A stretch of 64,000 nucleotides of DNA, taken from Tricholoma matsutake. Taxonomy: Eukaryota > Basidiomycota > Agaricomycetes > Agaricales > Tricholomataceae. Below the pieces are notes generated by a model. That model was given only the letters and a program-made list of their open reading frames with translations. It was not told where the DNA came from and ran no database searches. Location of the stretch: the NCBI GenBank assembly GCA_026075535.2, contig AP026539.1, forward strand, positions 10,540,001 to 10,604,000, in the 5' to 3' direction. The position numbers and the translations under genes are program-made. Positions 1-12,471 of the stretch are shown one piece after another; the stretch's first letter is position 1, and each line of letters opens with the position of its first letter.

Positions 1-440
1 ACATATCCCATGCACTGATGTACCACAAGGTTGCTGAATTTGTAAAGGTCATCTGGTCTTCCATATTAAATGCAATGAGACTGGTCGAGCTGTTTGTTGG
101 AAGGTATGGCTTGTATTCAAGGGATTCAAACAGATCTATGGTAAGGACTATACAAAAACCACCTCACCTACAGTGCACATGGAATCTTGGCAGATTCTCT
201 GTTGCTGCAAGTTGTTAACATGTTGATGAATTTCCTACCTTTTTTGTGCCTTCAGTGCTACTGTTATGAATAAGGCAAGGCACGGGTACAGGTAACACCA
301 TGACAGTGTGGTCATGGGTATGCACAGGTGCGGGTATGGGTTTCAGATTGCCATACCTGTGCAACACTGTACCCCTAAGTTCTAACCATGGGTTTATGGG
401 TATCCAATCCATCATATTATAGTGAGTTCTGCCTTGTTTT

Positions 441-1880
441 CAGTGATTGTATACTTGATTTAAATCTATTTAGTAGTTGTTTCAAGTTACTGAAGAGACC
501 AGAGGGCTGCACCCTCCCATTTTTCCAATAGGTGCTTATCTGTCTCAGGAGGGGGGATGGTGGGTTGTACTCTTTCTTGGTGAGTTCCCATTCATTTCCA
601 ATGATCTTATTCTTGATTTCAATCTATTTAGTGGTCGTTCAAGTTCCCAAAGAGACGAGAGAGCTGCGACCTTATGTTTTTTTGCTAGGTGCTCATCTGT
701 CTCAGGAGGGACCTGGGGCATCAGGAAAATCACACTTTATTTTTGGGCTTTTTGACTTTTTCAGCTTTCTCACACCAATCTCAAAAGACCTATTGACAAG
801 AAAGTATAAAAAAGGCCTAAAAGTTAAAAAGTCTCATATATATTATTATAATTATGATTATAATATGGGGCATGCACAAGGAATAGAAGGGGATGAGATG
901 GGATTATATATATTTGAACATGTGCATGGACCATTTGTATGTGTTTGCAATGTTAGATCAGCTTGTATGGCAACACATGACCTGGAAACATGTACAAATG
1001 GTCCATGCTCATGTTCAGATATATAAAACCATCTCTTCCCCACTATTCCGTGGGCATGCCCCACTATAGCATAGTGACATTAGTTGTACTTTATGGACTT
1101 TGTGTGACCATATAACTTTTTTGTCTTTATAGCATGTCCCCACACCCAACTTTTTGGAAGGGGGGGCCTAGCCAAACATCTTCACACTTTTCAGCTTTTT
1201 TGACTGTATAGTGTCTTTATAAAGCTCCAAAAGATTTTTGTGAATTTGCTGATGGGGGGATGGTGGGGTGTACTCTTTCTTGGTTAGTTTCCATTTGTTT
1301 ACAATGATCTTATACTTGATATTAATCTATTCAGTGGTCATTTCAAGTTCCCGAAGAGATGAGAGGGCTGTGCCCTCCCATTTTTCCACTAGGTGCTCAT
1401 CTGTCTCAGGAGGGGGGGGATGGTGGGGTATACTTTTTCTTGGTGAGTTCCCATTCATTTCCAATGATCTTATACTTGATTTAAATCTATTTAGTGGTCG
1501 TTTCAAGTTCCCAAAGAGACAAGAGGGCTGTGCCCTCCCGTTTTTCCGCTAGGTGCTTATCTGTGTCAGGAGGGGGAATGAGGTGGGGTGTACTCTTTCT
1601 CAGTGAGTTCCCCTTCATTTCTAATGATCTTATACTTGATCTTAGTCTATTTAGCAGCTGTTTCAAGTTCCCGAATTGACAAGAGGGCTGTGCCCTCCTG
1701 TTTTTCTGCTAGGTGCTTATCTGTGTCAGGAGGGGGGATGAGGTGTGCTCTTTCTCAGGTGAGCTCCCCTTCATTTCTAGTGATCTTATACTTGATCTTA
1801 GTCTATTTAGCAGCTGTTTTAAGTTCCCAAAGAGATGAGAGGGCTGCACTCTCCTGTTTCTGTGCTAGGTGCTGATCTTC
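441..1880. repeat. 160-bp tandem repeat array, interrupted
   Basis: The landmark ATGATCTTATACTTGAT recurs at about 441, 601, 1304, 1464, 1624 and 1783, that is every 160 bp. Each unit carries the same blocks: 'TTTCAAGTTCCC(A/G)AA', 'GAGGGCTG(T/C)', 'CTAGGTGCT.ATCTGT' and a G-run 'GGAGGGGGGATG'. The array is broken between about 724 and 1255 by unrelated sequence containing a hairpin MITE. Short ORFs across the units are artefacts of the repeat. Confidence 0.9.
866..1066. mobile_element. Palindromic hairpin MITE-like insert
   Basis: The left arm (about 867-945) and right arm (about 985-1066) are inverted copies of each other. GGGGCATGC at 867 mirrors GCATGCCCC near the right end, and the ATGGACCATTTGTA block appears in both orientations. 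The loop is about 40 bp. I see no clear target duplication. A diverged relative of the right arm occurs near 57125-57215 (GGTGCAAATGGTC ... GGGCATGCCCC). Confidence 0.65.
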
Positions 1881-3139
1881 TTGAATAATATATAATAGAT
1901 ATTTATATAGTTGGAGTAATGTACTCGGAAACCCACAAACATTGTGGGTAACCCCCAAAACCCATGGGAGACACTGTACCCTTACCCAAATGGGTATGGT
2001 GTTCACCAGTACAGGTATGGGTACAGCGAAATTTACCAGGGGGTTACCCCTGCTGTGCCCTAGTTATGAATCTTATAGTATTGCACTTTGTTTTTCTCAC
2101 CATATATGAACCCTTCTTTTTGTCAAGGATGCCCCAAGGATCAAGCAAAGCTGGTATTGGGACAGACACCATGGTAGGTGCATCGTGTTTGGCTGTAAGT
2201 TATCAATTTGAAGCTTCAAGTGCTTTGCCTTGCATAATGCTGGGAGCAGTAGTCAGTGTCCGGGATTCAAGTGATGCTTCTTCTATGTTGTGGTTGAATA
2301 AACTGTGTATCTCCTGTGCTTTGGCAAATCCAAGGCCTGTTAAATGTGCATGTCCCACAACTGAGTAAAGAGACTCCTTGTCAAAGATAGCATGCCTGGG
2401 ATGTCAATCTTGCCTTGATCATTCACAATTAAAATTGCTGATGAATATGTGAGCTCACCTGATTTTTTCTATGATGAGAGGCAGATTCTTATCAGATAAC
2501 ACTCCATGGATAGAAAAAACCACTTCCTCTGCAGCTTTGTCTGTTCCATTGCTATGCACTAATCGAAGTGTTGACAGCGCCTCAAAGTGTTTAGCTTTGA
2601 ATTTGGTCTGCCATTCTTCATCCTGCTTTTGGTGAGGTGAGCGTTGTTTTCAGTGCAGGAATGGCAGTGTAATGCGAATAGAACCTGTTGAATGGCTGTG
2701 GCCATTGGATGGGGTCATCTTCAGCATATAGGCCATCACTCTGCAAAAAAACCTTGTGCTTGCCACCAAAGGAAGATCCACAAACAATTAGGAGATGTAA
2801 TGAAGAAGCTTCCACCATGGATGATAGCACCAACCAGTCCATTGGTAGCATGGATTTTAGCTGCTGGAGGATTCAACCTGAAACAATGCAAGTAGATCAT
2901 TGCCACTCACTATCATCCTTTTTATATCTCAACAGATCACTAGTCTCCAAAATGGCTTACATGAAGTATTATCTTCCAAATTGAATTGACTTGGATTATA
3001 TAGGAAAGTTTTTCAACTTGAAGTCCAGGGGAACAACATGACACCACAAGAGACAATGGCAAGCTTAGTTAGCGGGATGAAGATATCTAGCAAGATATTG
3101 CTGGTTGCAGATCAAGCCTGGCCATAATTGTAATGACCT

Positions 3140-3256
3140 AACATATAGTTTTAGTCTAGGTAAATGAGCAACACAAAGTCTGCTCAGTAGGGCAACATAA
3201 AGTTTGTCCTTGGAAATGTCTGGTCTGGGGGAAGCATGACCCAAGAGATGCAAGAA
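3140..3256. repeat. Dispersed direct repeat, copy 1
   Basis: A block of about 115 bp starting GACCTAACATATAGTTT and including GAGCAACACAAAGTCTGCTCAG recurs in the same orientation at 13966-14080. The copies differ by a few substitutions and a short indel. They bracket the 3590-13960 region. No ORF or TIR explains them. Confidence 0.6.
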
Positions 3257-3259
3257 GGA

Positions 3260-3585
3260 GAGGTTGAGAGCTGAATGTTGAATCTGTGTTGAATGCTGTT
3301 GAATGTTGAACAGAGGAGAATGAAAATATTCTCATGCTCAGGCCATGGATGTTATTTCCAACTTCAGTTACGAAAAGTTTGCAAGTAGTGTATTAAGCTA
3401 CATCCATCCCTCATACATATGCGCAAGAGAGGCTAAGTAAGGAAAGATGGATGAAATACCATAACCACCCAAATGGGCTTTGAATGTAGACATACTCTAG
3501 TTAAAGATGCCAAAGACTCTGAGAAGGGCTAGGAATGGCTGAGATAAGTAAAAAATCAAATAGGAAAGGATACACAAGAGTGCAC
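3260..3585. other. Stretch without an identified gene
   Basis: I see a short run of TTGAATG repeats (about 3271-3310) and no coding signal that I trust. Confidence 0.4.
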
Positions 3586-5655
3586 TGTATCAGCCCTCAA
3601 CCAGCTCCTTCCCTACTGATGCTGTTGGTCCAAGTGTGCTGGGGTGAGGCTTTGTATTATGCATTGTGGACACTGGGTCATAATTCTTCAAACCAATCTG
3701 TTCCATTGTTCCCACATTGGTGTTGGTGAGAAGTTCTTTGGTAATCAGCGGAAGGAGGTCATTTGCACAGTACTGCACCTGCACCTGCACGAATCAAAGA
3801 AGTGCTGGCTGAGATGAGGGATTGTTGCATTTTGGTGCATCTGAGGCCGTGTCCATGGGATGCTGGAGCATGGCAGAGTATGGTGAAACCAAGGGCTCAT
3901 GAGATGATGGCATCTATGCCCAGGTAGTGTCGTTGGGAGAAACCCTTGATGGGAAGATCTGTTGGAAGGAGACAGGTTGGGTTAGTGTTGATGTGGGTGA
4001 GCTGAAAGAGAATAGGCTTACCTGAGGGATAGACATCAGCAGTGTGCATTTCAAGCTTCAGCACTGCTTCAAGATCGCCATATTGGAACTCATATTGCAC
4101 CCAGCATTCCCAGAGGGGACATGCATGCTCAGGAGCAAATGTGGTTATTACTCATTTGAAGAGGACTCATGCATCTAGATGGAAGGCTGCTTAGGAGCAT
4201 AGGAAGACAAGCAGAAAACCAAGCTTACTTTTCTTGTCGTTGATCAAAATGAGAGACCCAAGATGCCTCAATGCATAGTCAATTTCATCTCCAACAATGT
4301 CCAGCCCCTTCTCGAACACCTGAATATCCAACTTGCAACTGATTTCTCCTCCAAACAGTGGTATTCCATCAATGCTGCAAAGTAAAATTCTCAGTCTACC
4401 AAAAAAACAAAAGAAAATACCTACCGGAAGGCACATACACCTCCCACAGAACCCACTGCTCCTTTTTTGCAAGCCTCTGGAGCCCTTAAATCTTCACACC
4501 CTCTGCCTGCCTCCCAAAGTGCATATACATAATATATGCCAGCCCGAATTCAGGCCCTCCCCCTCCACCACTAAGCCCCAGTATGGAGAAAGGTGTGATG
4601 GCTCAGGTGCACTGCTTTTTGCATCAAAATTGTTGGTGTTGCCATTGCCATTGAATAATGAGGTAGCCATAGGAGATGCAGCCTTGTCTTGTGCTTGAGT
4701 GCATTGAGGTTGATCTGTAAGAGGTTGAGGAATTTCTCATAGACTGCAAGGACCTCTGTAAATTTCTTCTTGGTTTCTTGGACCTCAGCATATGTGAAAT
4801 CAAGAGGAAACTATAGGAGGATGTTAGATACCTTAACCAGACAAATAAAAGTATAAGCAAACCTGCAGGGTTTGGCCTCCAACTCTGCTTTGAGAATAGA
4901 TATTGCCAAGTCATATTTGCCGATGCTGTTCATCCAAGTATATGCCATGAACCTGCTGTCACACGATGATCAATTTCAGTTTTGGGGAAGGATGAATTGA
5001 CGTACCCAATCTCAGTGTACTGTAATACCTCATCCTGGTGACTATCTTTGTGTAAACATTCTGCAACCTCGCAATCAGCATTGCTTTATCAATCTCCAAA
5101 AGGATGCTCTCCTCCCACTTTAAATATGCCTTCCACTTTCCAATGAGCAGTCTTGGATGTGTTGAAGGTTGGCAATGGAGGGATGAAGATCTCATTTTTG
5201 ATGTTATCCAGTGGAATCTGTATGGCACAATGGTAAGTAGACTTTGTGGAGAGCACATATTCTTGCTCGACATTGAGCAAGAGCCCATGGTGATGGACTC
5301 AAGGAAGTAAGGGTACAGATTAGCCAAATAAGCAATATGTAGGCATCACTGGAGTTTTTACAGTAAAGATGACTGGGGATGGGTTGTGAGCAATCACAAT
5401 TGTAGTCTTGTTCTTGTGAGCATTTGAACTAAAATGTGGTTGTTTAGTGAAGTATGACATCGCTTCATCTGTGTAGTCCAGAAGAATTATATCTGAACAG
5501 AAAACATACCATGAACAACCTCAACACTGCCCTGGCAATGACCAGCATCTGCACTTTACAAGCCACATCCTCCTCCACCACTGATGATTGTGTCAAACTC
5601 CTCTCTGGCCTCCAACCTGCCCATGTGTCCATAAACATAGCATCCATACATGTGT

Positions 5656-6879
5656 TGATGATACTCGACCCGGAAACCCAAACAAAACACCTAAAAGGGT
5701 CCTATTTGGTATAACACAAGTCAGGGGAAGGTTGCGATTTGTTCTAAACTTTCACCAATCTCCAATAATAACAAACTAGATGATCTGAACAAAGTTCGGG
5801 ATGTGCAAAGTAGTTTTGAGATTTGCAAAGTAGTTTCAAGATGTTGCGATATTTTTAGGGATTGCAAAATGAACCGCAAAGATATTGGTAAGTGATGGAA
5901 AGGTTGATAAACAATGTGAGGTGAATGACAATGAATACAAGAGGATGACAATAATATTGAGAGGCAAAATGAGGATGAACAAGTTTTGACAAAATCTGAA
6001 GAATTTTTGCACTAGAACTTGTGACTCAAACAATGAGAAGAGAGTTTTTTAGCTCTCTACTACTAATACTATACTTGGGGGATGCTTCCCTTGTTATTCA
6101 TTGTGGATAATACAAGGTTTTTGTAGGTTAAAAAGGAATAGTACCAAAAAGGCAATAGTGGGCATGTGGAGAACATGAGGCAAAAGAAAACATATGGACT
6201 TCAGGGATGGGGTGATAACCAATATGGAACAATAACCACAAGTCTAGGGAGTGTGGGAGACAATAAATCAAAATATAATACTATACTTGGGGGACGCTTC
6301 CCTTGTTATTCATTGTGGATAATACAAGGTTTTTGTAGGTTAAAAGGGATAGTACCAAAAAGGCAATAGTGGGCATGTGGAAAACATGAGGCAAAAGAAA
6401 ACATATGGACTTCAGGGATGAAGTGATAACCAATATGGAACAATAACCATGAGTATAGGGAGTGTGGGAGACAATAAATCAAAATATAGACTATCCTTTT
6501 GTTCTAGAATTGGCTAAATATTGCAAAAATTGCAAAAATATTGCAAAACATCATGATGCACCTCGAGATGATGTGTGCTGCATGAATATAGCCGAAATGT
6601 GGTTCATCAAAGTCGATTATGTAAAGGGGGAGTGATGGGAAGCATGCAAAGTGTTGGGGTCCATGCTGAAGTGTGTGAAGTAGAAACTAAAAATGTGAAA
6701 TCTTCAAAATGTCCAAAATTTGATCAGAAGCTTGCAAAATGGTCGAAAAAGGTTTGAAAGATGCTGAAAATAGATGCGAAATGATTGAGGGGTGATCATG
6801 AATGTTTGTGGCTGTGCATTGACTATCTGCAAATCTGCAAAACCAATTTCAGAGCTTGTACTGGCTGGTTGACCTATCA
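5656..6879 (-). mobile_element. Decayed solo LTR of the gypsy E family
   Basis: It starts TGATGATACTCGACCCGG and ends GGTTGACCTATCA, matching the LTR of gypsy E at 52004-53160 end to end in outline (the CATGAGGCAAAAGA block and a GACTATCCTTTTG block near GACTGTCCTTTGTG). Read on the minus strand it begins TGATAGG and ends ATCATCA. Flanks GTGT and GCAT are poor matches, so the target duplication has decayed or the ends are off by a base or two. It contains a 212-bp tandem duplication. Confidence 0.7.
6066..6489. repeat. 212-bp tandem duplication inside the LTR
   Basis: CTATACTTGGGGGA.GCTTCCC starts at 6069 and again at 6281, and the two copies stay nearly identical for 212 bp each. The same segment is single-copy in the other LTRs of this family. 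Confidence 0.85.
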
Positions 6880-7392
6880 GCATCTTTCACTGTCTTCCTC
6901 ATCATGTCTTGCATGCCTAAACATAGGTTCTCCAAGATACTTGTTCCCATGTCATTGATTGCCCACCTGATGAAAGGCAAAGGGGATGCAAGAGTAAATG
7001 CCAGGTAGGATCAGCGTTGTACTATCCACTGTGAGAATTGGGGTGGTGGATTTGCTGGAATCAGAGGTGCCAGTGAAGTTGAGTTGGTTTGTGAATGGGG
7101 AAGTTAACTGAGATGGAGTAGAGAGCAGGATAGATGGAGAGCAGGACAGAATGGTGGTTGAATGGTCAAGGAGGTGACAATGAAGTTCCCATGACAAGTT
7201 TTCCAAACAGGAGTGATTTGTGAATAGGCATGTAAGCATGAGGTAAGGCTTGCACTCAATGATGTAGGCAGACTGAGAGCATGGTCAGACATCTGCACAC
7301 AATCGAAAAGGAAATAAACAATGGTGCTTGAACCATGTCAGTGAGACACCCCCCAGACCGATGTCCTCCCTGAACACATCCAAGATACAGAC

Positions 7393-7817
7393 TATAAGGG
7401 CAACCTCAGCCTCTAGCAAAGGGAAATCTGAAGTTAAAATTATGCTACATATTACAGGGATTGGGGATGCACCTAGCAAAGGGAAATCCAAAGAGAAAAC
7501 TGTAAGGATCCCTTTGCCGATGCCCAGTATATGTGAAGACAACAAAAATCAAATAATAACCTAAAAATAGAAAAGGCGGAGATAGGCAGATCAAGGCCGC
7601 CGAATGACATCATACCAAGGGGTAGATGTTGGAAGGGGTGCTCTGCCTCTAAATATAAAACTGTCAACATGCACAAACATGATAGAAAGGGAAATTAGTA
7701 ATAAAATCTGGGAAAAAAATAGAAAATGAAGAATAGAAGGAAATGAAGTGAGGAAAAATATAGAACAAATGTAAAAAATAGGAGAAACACACAGGGCATC
7801 CCCCTAGTCCCCTTACA
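7393..7817 (-). repeat. 3' LTR of gypsy A
   Basis: It matches 13494-13917 base for base apart from scattered, mostly CpG-type transitions. On the minus strand it starts TGTAAGGGGAC and ends CCTTATA. The purine tract AGAAAGGGGGTGA (plus 7818-7831) sits immediately upstream, as expected for second-strand priming. Confidence 0.9.
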
Positions 7818-7912
7818 TCACCCCCTTTCTAAGATGCATTGCCCCAATGCATTCAAAATTGTATACAACCAAAGTCCATGACTTGAATGCAACGCGGTGC
7901 AGCAGTGTGCCG

Positions 7913-9698
7913 TCAGTGGAATTCCTTGACTAACTGAGGGGCATTCACATCAGACTCTTTGACCCATGAGTTCTCCTCATACCCATAACCCTTCCAGTGC
8001 ACCAAATACTGGAGTTTTCCTCGACGCAACCAGCTGTCCAAGATTGACTCGACTTTGTATTGGGGTTCTCCCTCGATCACTGTAGGCAGTGGTGGTGGGT
8101 GTGAATGGCATCCCGGGAATGGATCTGGGGGAGCTGGAAGGAGTTTGATGACATGGAAGACTGGGTGGAGTCTGGACATGGAGGCTGGGAGGTGTAGATG
8201 ATAGGCATGCATTCCAACACACTTGATGATGGGGAAAGGTCCCAGGAAGCGATGAGCAAGTTTCTTGGACAGACGCATAGTGGAGATGTCACTAGAGTCA
8301 AGATAAACTTGATCACCAACCTTGTACTGAGGGGTCAGAGAATGGCATTGGTTGTAAAAGCGTGCCATGTCGTCTTTTGCCTTTGCCTCCTCCAAGCTAT
8401 CCCGCATGCATTCTGTGAACTCATTCACCATCTTGATGTGTGAGGGGGTTTGGCGAGGTTCAAATCCCATGCATGGATGTTGTCCAGTGTCTAAGAGGAA
8501 AGGGGTCTGTTGAGTGGAAGCATGGACATGGTTGTTGTATCCGAACTTGGCCAAGAGGAGAAGATCATCCCAATTGTCCTGGCGTTCATTGACAAAGATG
8601 CAGATGTACTGCTCCAGCTCCTGGTTGACTCACTCAGTCTGGCCGTCAGTTTGTGGGTGATAAGCAGTCGAAGCAAGGAGTTTGATTCCCAGGAGTCAGT
8701 ACAGCTCGCGAGTAAACTCTGCCATGAACTGAGGGCCACGATCAGAGAGGAAAGCACCAGGAAGTCCATGTAATTTCCACACATGGTGGAGGTAGAGTCG
8801 GGCAGCACCCAGGGAACTGACAGTGGTGTGAGTGGGAATGAAGTGAGCGCATTTTCCCACTGAATCAACTGTGCACATCACCACATCAAACCCATTTGAC
8901 TCTGGCAACTCCACCACAAAGTCAACACTGACAACATCCCAATGACTCTCTGGAACAGGAAGAGGGTGTAGCTCACCAATGGGTTTGCAACGAGGAACCT
9001 TGGTGCGTAAGCAAAGGTCACAAGTGCAACAATACTGACCAATGAGCCATGACATTTGTGGCCACCAATAATTCCGTGAGGTGAGCTCCAAGGTCTTCCA
9101 GCATCCAGGATGACCAGCAATCTGTGAGTCATGGTGTTGGGATATGATGCGCCGGTGAAGGTCTGGGTCATTGGGGACATAGATGCGATTCCTGAAATAC
9201 AACAAGTCCTCCTTTTCAGCCCACTCTGCTGCATGCAAGGAAAGGGTGGATCCCTTCCTCAGTTCTTTAACAGCTTGGGCAACAACATCCTCATGTAAAC
9301 CGCTACAGTTTGCATGACAAATGTCATGTAGGATGTTCTGCTCCTCACCCTGGGGTGCGATGCCTTCCAGTGCTTGAATGGTGAACAGGTCTGGCTGCAA
9401 CAACACAATGTTTTGGTTGTCATCGCTGCCATCCCCATGGTCTGCATGTCAGGAGAGGGCATCGGTCTTCCCCATGCTGCAACCTGGACGGTGGTGCAAG
9501 GAGAAGTCAAATCTGGATAGATACAGGGACCAACGAGCTTGACGATGGTTCAATTTCTTGGCCATCATAAAGTACTCGAGATTCTTGTAATCCGTCCAAA
9601 TTTCCACCTTGTGTTGGGCACCCTCAAGGAAGTGTCACCACTCCTCAAGCGCATGCATTATCGCCAACATCTCCTTGTCATGGATCTCATAATTTTGC
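7913..9698 (-). pseudogene. Gypsy A pol, 3' half: RNase H end, integrase, chromodomain
   Basis: 9698-9410 encodes the RNase H C-terminus ('IHDKEMLAIMHALEEW', '[14 protein letters not shown]'). 9406-8696 has the H2C2 integrase finger (H..H..C-x2-C, 'CDLCLRTK') and the first integrase acidic motifs ('SVDFVVELP', 'SDRGPQF'). A frameshift near 8690-8550 separates this from 8554-7913. That last ORF has the integrase C-terminal 'KVGDQVYLD ... LGPFPIIK' region, then a chromodomain ('VESILDSWLRRGKLQYLVHWKGY', 'NSWVKESD'). The chromodomain classes the element as a chromovirus, a type that in known cases targets methylated-histone chromatin. Confidence 0.9.
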
Positions 9699-11037
9699 TG
9701 ATGATGCTCAACCCAGAAACCCAAACAAAACCCACAAAATGGCTTCGGATGGTATAACACGAGTCAGAGGAAGGATGCGAGGCCCTCTAGACGTCACCTG
9801 TCAGATTGACCATCAAATAGTCATAAAAGGACTGCTTGTCAAAGCAGTTCGAGGCTAAAAGAATGTGTTTCAAGGACTTGCAATGCTTTTCGAGATGTTG
9901 CAATGCTTTTCGAGATGTTGCAATATTTTTCGAGATGTTGCAATATTTTTTGAAGAGGTTTCGAGTAATTTCAAGTGGGTAGATATGTTCAGACACAAGA
10001 TCGGGGGACTAGATGAGTAGTATAAGTGAAGAAAAGGCTAATCGAGGAAAGCGAGAGTGAAAATAGCATAATGTGAGGAATTTTGAGGAATTTTGAGGAA
10101 GTTTAGCATAAAACACCAAACTTCGGACTGAATAAGACTAAACTGTACTCTCAAATCACTGTGATCTGGGAGGAAGATGATGACTTTCTTGTATTTCTTT
10201 GTATCTTCTACATCTTTTTATATAAAATAAAGAAAGTACCTAAAAAGGCTAGAGAACATGAGGCAAACATGTGGAAAACTCGAGGCAAAAGACAATATAA
10301 GTATATCAGAACAATAAACCAAGCCTAGAAGGGGTGAATATAACACATGATGATGAAATAATAAGAAAGAATAACTAAAACTGGACTGTCCTTGTTATAA
10401 ATTGAATAAAAGATCGGAAACTGCTTTGAGCGGATTGTATGCATGCACATGCGATTGAAATGTGTTTGATATACTCAATATAGTGTCCCATGTGTCCAGC
10501 ATGCATCCGAAGATTGTTCGAATAGGAAATACTGTGTCCAATGATGTTTTTCGAGGTTCGATGTTTTTCAAAGATTTTCGAAGATTCTTCGGACTTCGTT
10601 CATGACCCGATATCGGTGTGATTTTGTTCGACAATGGTAGGGGATACGTCTGGCATGTGTGCGATGATTATTCGGATAGCGATATAGTGTCTGATGTCAA
10701 TTTGCAATGTTCGATGATTTTCGAAGTTGGTCAAGGAAATATCGGACTTGTTCAAAGGCTGATATTGCTGCGATATTGCTCAATACTGGTTCGGAACCCA
10801 TCGATGATGCTCCAAGTGTATATCCTGAGCTGTACAAAGGTCAGGGAAATTGTATTATAGCGGCCTAAGGCATACAAAGAATTTCAAGGTGTCGCAAAGA
10901 ATTTCAAAGTGTTGCGAAGGATTTCGAAGCATTCTCATGACTTTGTAGAGCTTTGGAGGGGTTTGTATGGGTTCGTAGAGCTTCAACAACGATCGTAGAT
11001 GTGTTTTCTGAGCTTGAACAACAAGGTGGACCTATCA
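9699..11037 (-). mobile_element. Solo LTR of the gypsy E family inside gypsy A RNase H
   Basis: It has the same ends as the other E-family LTRs (plus-strand TGATGATGCTCAACCC ... GGACCTATCA). Flanks are TTGC (9695-9698) and TCGC (11038-11041), a 4-bp target duplication with one change. Removing the LTR and one flank restores the RNase H reading 'AVER|NYEIHDKEML'. Repeats of 'TTTCGAGATGTTGCAAT' near 9895-9950 and TTCGA-rich DNA fill it. No coding capacity. Confidence 0.85.
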
Positions 11038-12300
11038 TCGCTCTACAGCACTAAGGCTTTTGGAGTAGAATGCAACAGGATGCCATTTCTGGTCCTCTGG
11101 AGACTGCTGAGACAACACGGTGCCCGTCGCAAAGTCAGAACTGTCAGCTTCTACACAAAAAGGATGCAAATTGTCAGCAAAGGTAAGGATGGGAGCAGAA
11201 GTGACCATCTCCTTAAGCTTTTTGAACACCTCCTGTTGTGCATTATCCCACCTCCATGCCTCCTTTCCTGTCAAGTCAAACAGTGGTCATGCATGATGTG
11301 AGAAATCCTTGATAAAACACTGATAGAAATTGATGAAACCCAGGAAAGACTGCACCTCTTTCTGGTTCATGGGTGTCAGCCAAGCCGTGACCCCGTTCAC
11401 CTTGATAGGATCCATCTCCACCTGACCCTCTGAGATAATCAGGCTGAGGTACTTGATTGTGGTCTTATCAAACTCGCACTTGTCCTGACGAAGGTAGAGT
11501 TTGTACCGTCGAAGCTGTTCTAGGACGAGGCGCATGATGTGATGGTGCTCTTCAACCATGTGAGTGAAGATGAGGATGTCGTCAAGATAGATGCAGACAA
11601 TGCCTTCGAGGATGAGGTCATGGAAAATGTCATTCATCATGGTCTGAAAGGTGGCAGGACTATTAGTAAGGCCAAAGAACATGACAAGCGGTTCAAAAAG
11701 ACCACGGTTGGTATGAAGGGCTGCCTTCCACTCATCTCCCTCCTTTATCCTCACATTATTGTAGCCCCAACAGACGTTGAGCTTGGTGAAGTATCGGGCT
11801 CCATGGAGCTAGTTCACGAGTTCGGAGATGAGAGGTAATGGGTAGCGATTTTTGACCGTGATGTTGTTGAGCCTTCTGTAGTCTTGAACTGGTAAAAGTG
11901 AGCCATCCTTCTTCTTGACAAAGAAAAAGGGAGAGGCCATGGGTGACTTCGATGGTCGAATACGTCCAGAGGCCAGGTGCTCGTCGATGAACTGGTCAAG
12001 CTGTCATTGTTCTTCAGGAGAGAGAGGATAGACCTTGCAGGATGAAGGGGTTGCACCAGGGGTGAGTTTGATCATGTGATCCCATGGCTTGCCCACAGGG
12101 AGAGAGTCGAATGATTCCTTGGAGAACACATCTGCAAACTCATGGAGATGAGGGAGCAAGGAATTAGTAGAGGATTTAGCAGCATTGTTTTTGTGGAAGG
12201 CCTTGGCGAGGCATTGGGATATGTTCGATGTAGCACACACCTCGTGCGATGGATGAATCACAGTGTAGAAGATCCGATCACCTTCCTCCACTTCCTCTGG
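11038..12300 (-). pseudogene. Gypsy A reverse transcriptase and start of RNase H
   Basis: 12291-12004 carries the RT lead-in ('FADVFSKESFDSLP', 'KLTPGATP'). 11754-11287 has the RT core: 'FGLTNSPATFQTMMNDIF', the catalytic YLDD ('CIYLDDILIF') and 'FLGFINFYQCFIKDFS'. 11274-11038 starts RNase H ('FCVEADSSDFATGTVL', 'YSKSLSAVER'). Frameshifts near 11755-12003 and 11280 break it. Active-site YLDD is intact, but the protein cannot be made as it stands. Confidence 0.9.
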
Positions 12301-12471
12301 CTCCTAATCATCATCATCTGAGTCTGGCATCAAATCAGGAACCCCTTCCAACTCCACTTCAGGTATAGGCAGGGGTCTGGCACAACACTTCTGAGTATGT
12401 TGTATCGCAGCCTTCTGTCCACGACGTTCTTGCCTGGCTTCTGTGAAACAAGTGCAACAGCGGGATGGACA

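Larger units (their letters stand above)
271..2062. mobile_element. Non-autonomous hAT-like transposon, 1792 bp
   Basis: The element starts TAAGGCAAGGCACGGGTA and its other end, reverse-complemented, starts TAGGGCACAGCAGGGGTA, giving imperfect terminal inverted repeats. It is flanked by perfect 8-bp direct repeats GTTATGAA at 263-270 and 2063-2070; 8 bp is the hAT hallmark. There is no transposase ORF. Both ends are rich in GGTATGGGTA-type sequence (270-410 and 1925-2050). The interior holds a 160-bp tandem array and a palindromic MITE-like insert. The sequence outside becomes a continuous minus-strand reading frame once the element is removed. Confidence 0.85.
190..3060 (-). pseudogene. Host-family gene of unknown function, split by a hAT element
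   Basis: Read on the minus strand, 2851-2618 and 2385-2063 give protein-like text. The latter includes 'YGEKNKVQYYKI' and runs directly into 262-239 when the 271-2062 insertion and one TSD copy are removed (codons ..KIHN|SSTEGTKK). A GT donor follows at 238. From memory this resembles a repeated agaricomycete family in which a 'DPWG.L..-ED/N.VQYY' segment precedes an 'FKVGDIVE' segment; no function is known to me. Several stops are present and exon limits are not resolved. The restored reading frame across the insertion is the strongest evidence that this was a gene. Confidence 0.45.
3590..7392 (-). pseudogene. Unidentified multi-exon gene relic, minus strand
   Basis: Successive minus-strand segments read like one protein: 7239-6952 (Ser/Thr-rich), 6951-6880 plus 5655-5465, 5280-4959, 4472-4191, 4100-3897 and 3790-3590. 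Removing the 5656-6879 LTR joins '..MRKTVKDA' to '..CMDAMFMDTW' in frame. Removing gypsy A joins 7387 to about 13960 and gives 'CTKYSGQTVCILDVF' in one frame. The parts look real because they stay in register through the insertions, but I do not recognise the family. Stops and unclear introns make it a pseudogene. Confidence 0.4.

Noticed and set aside
1268..1875. Series of 60-95-residue plus-strand ORFs with repeated SSSQRDERA text
   Set aside because: They are shadows of the 160-bp tandem array in a non-coding transposon.
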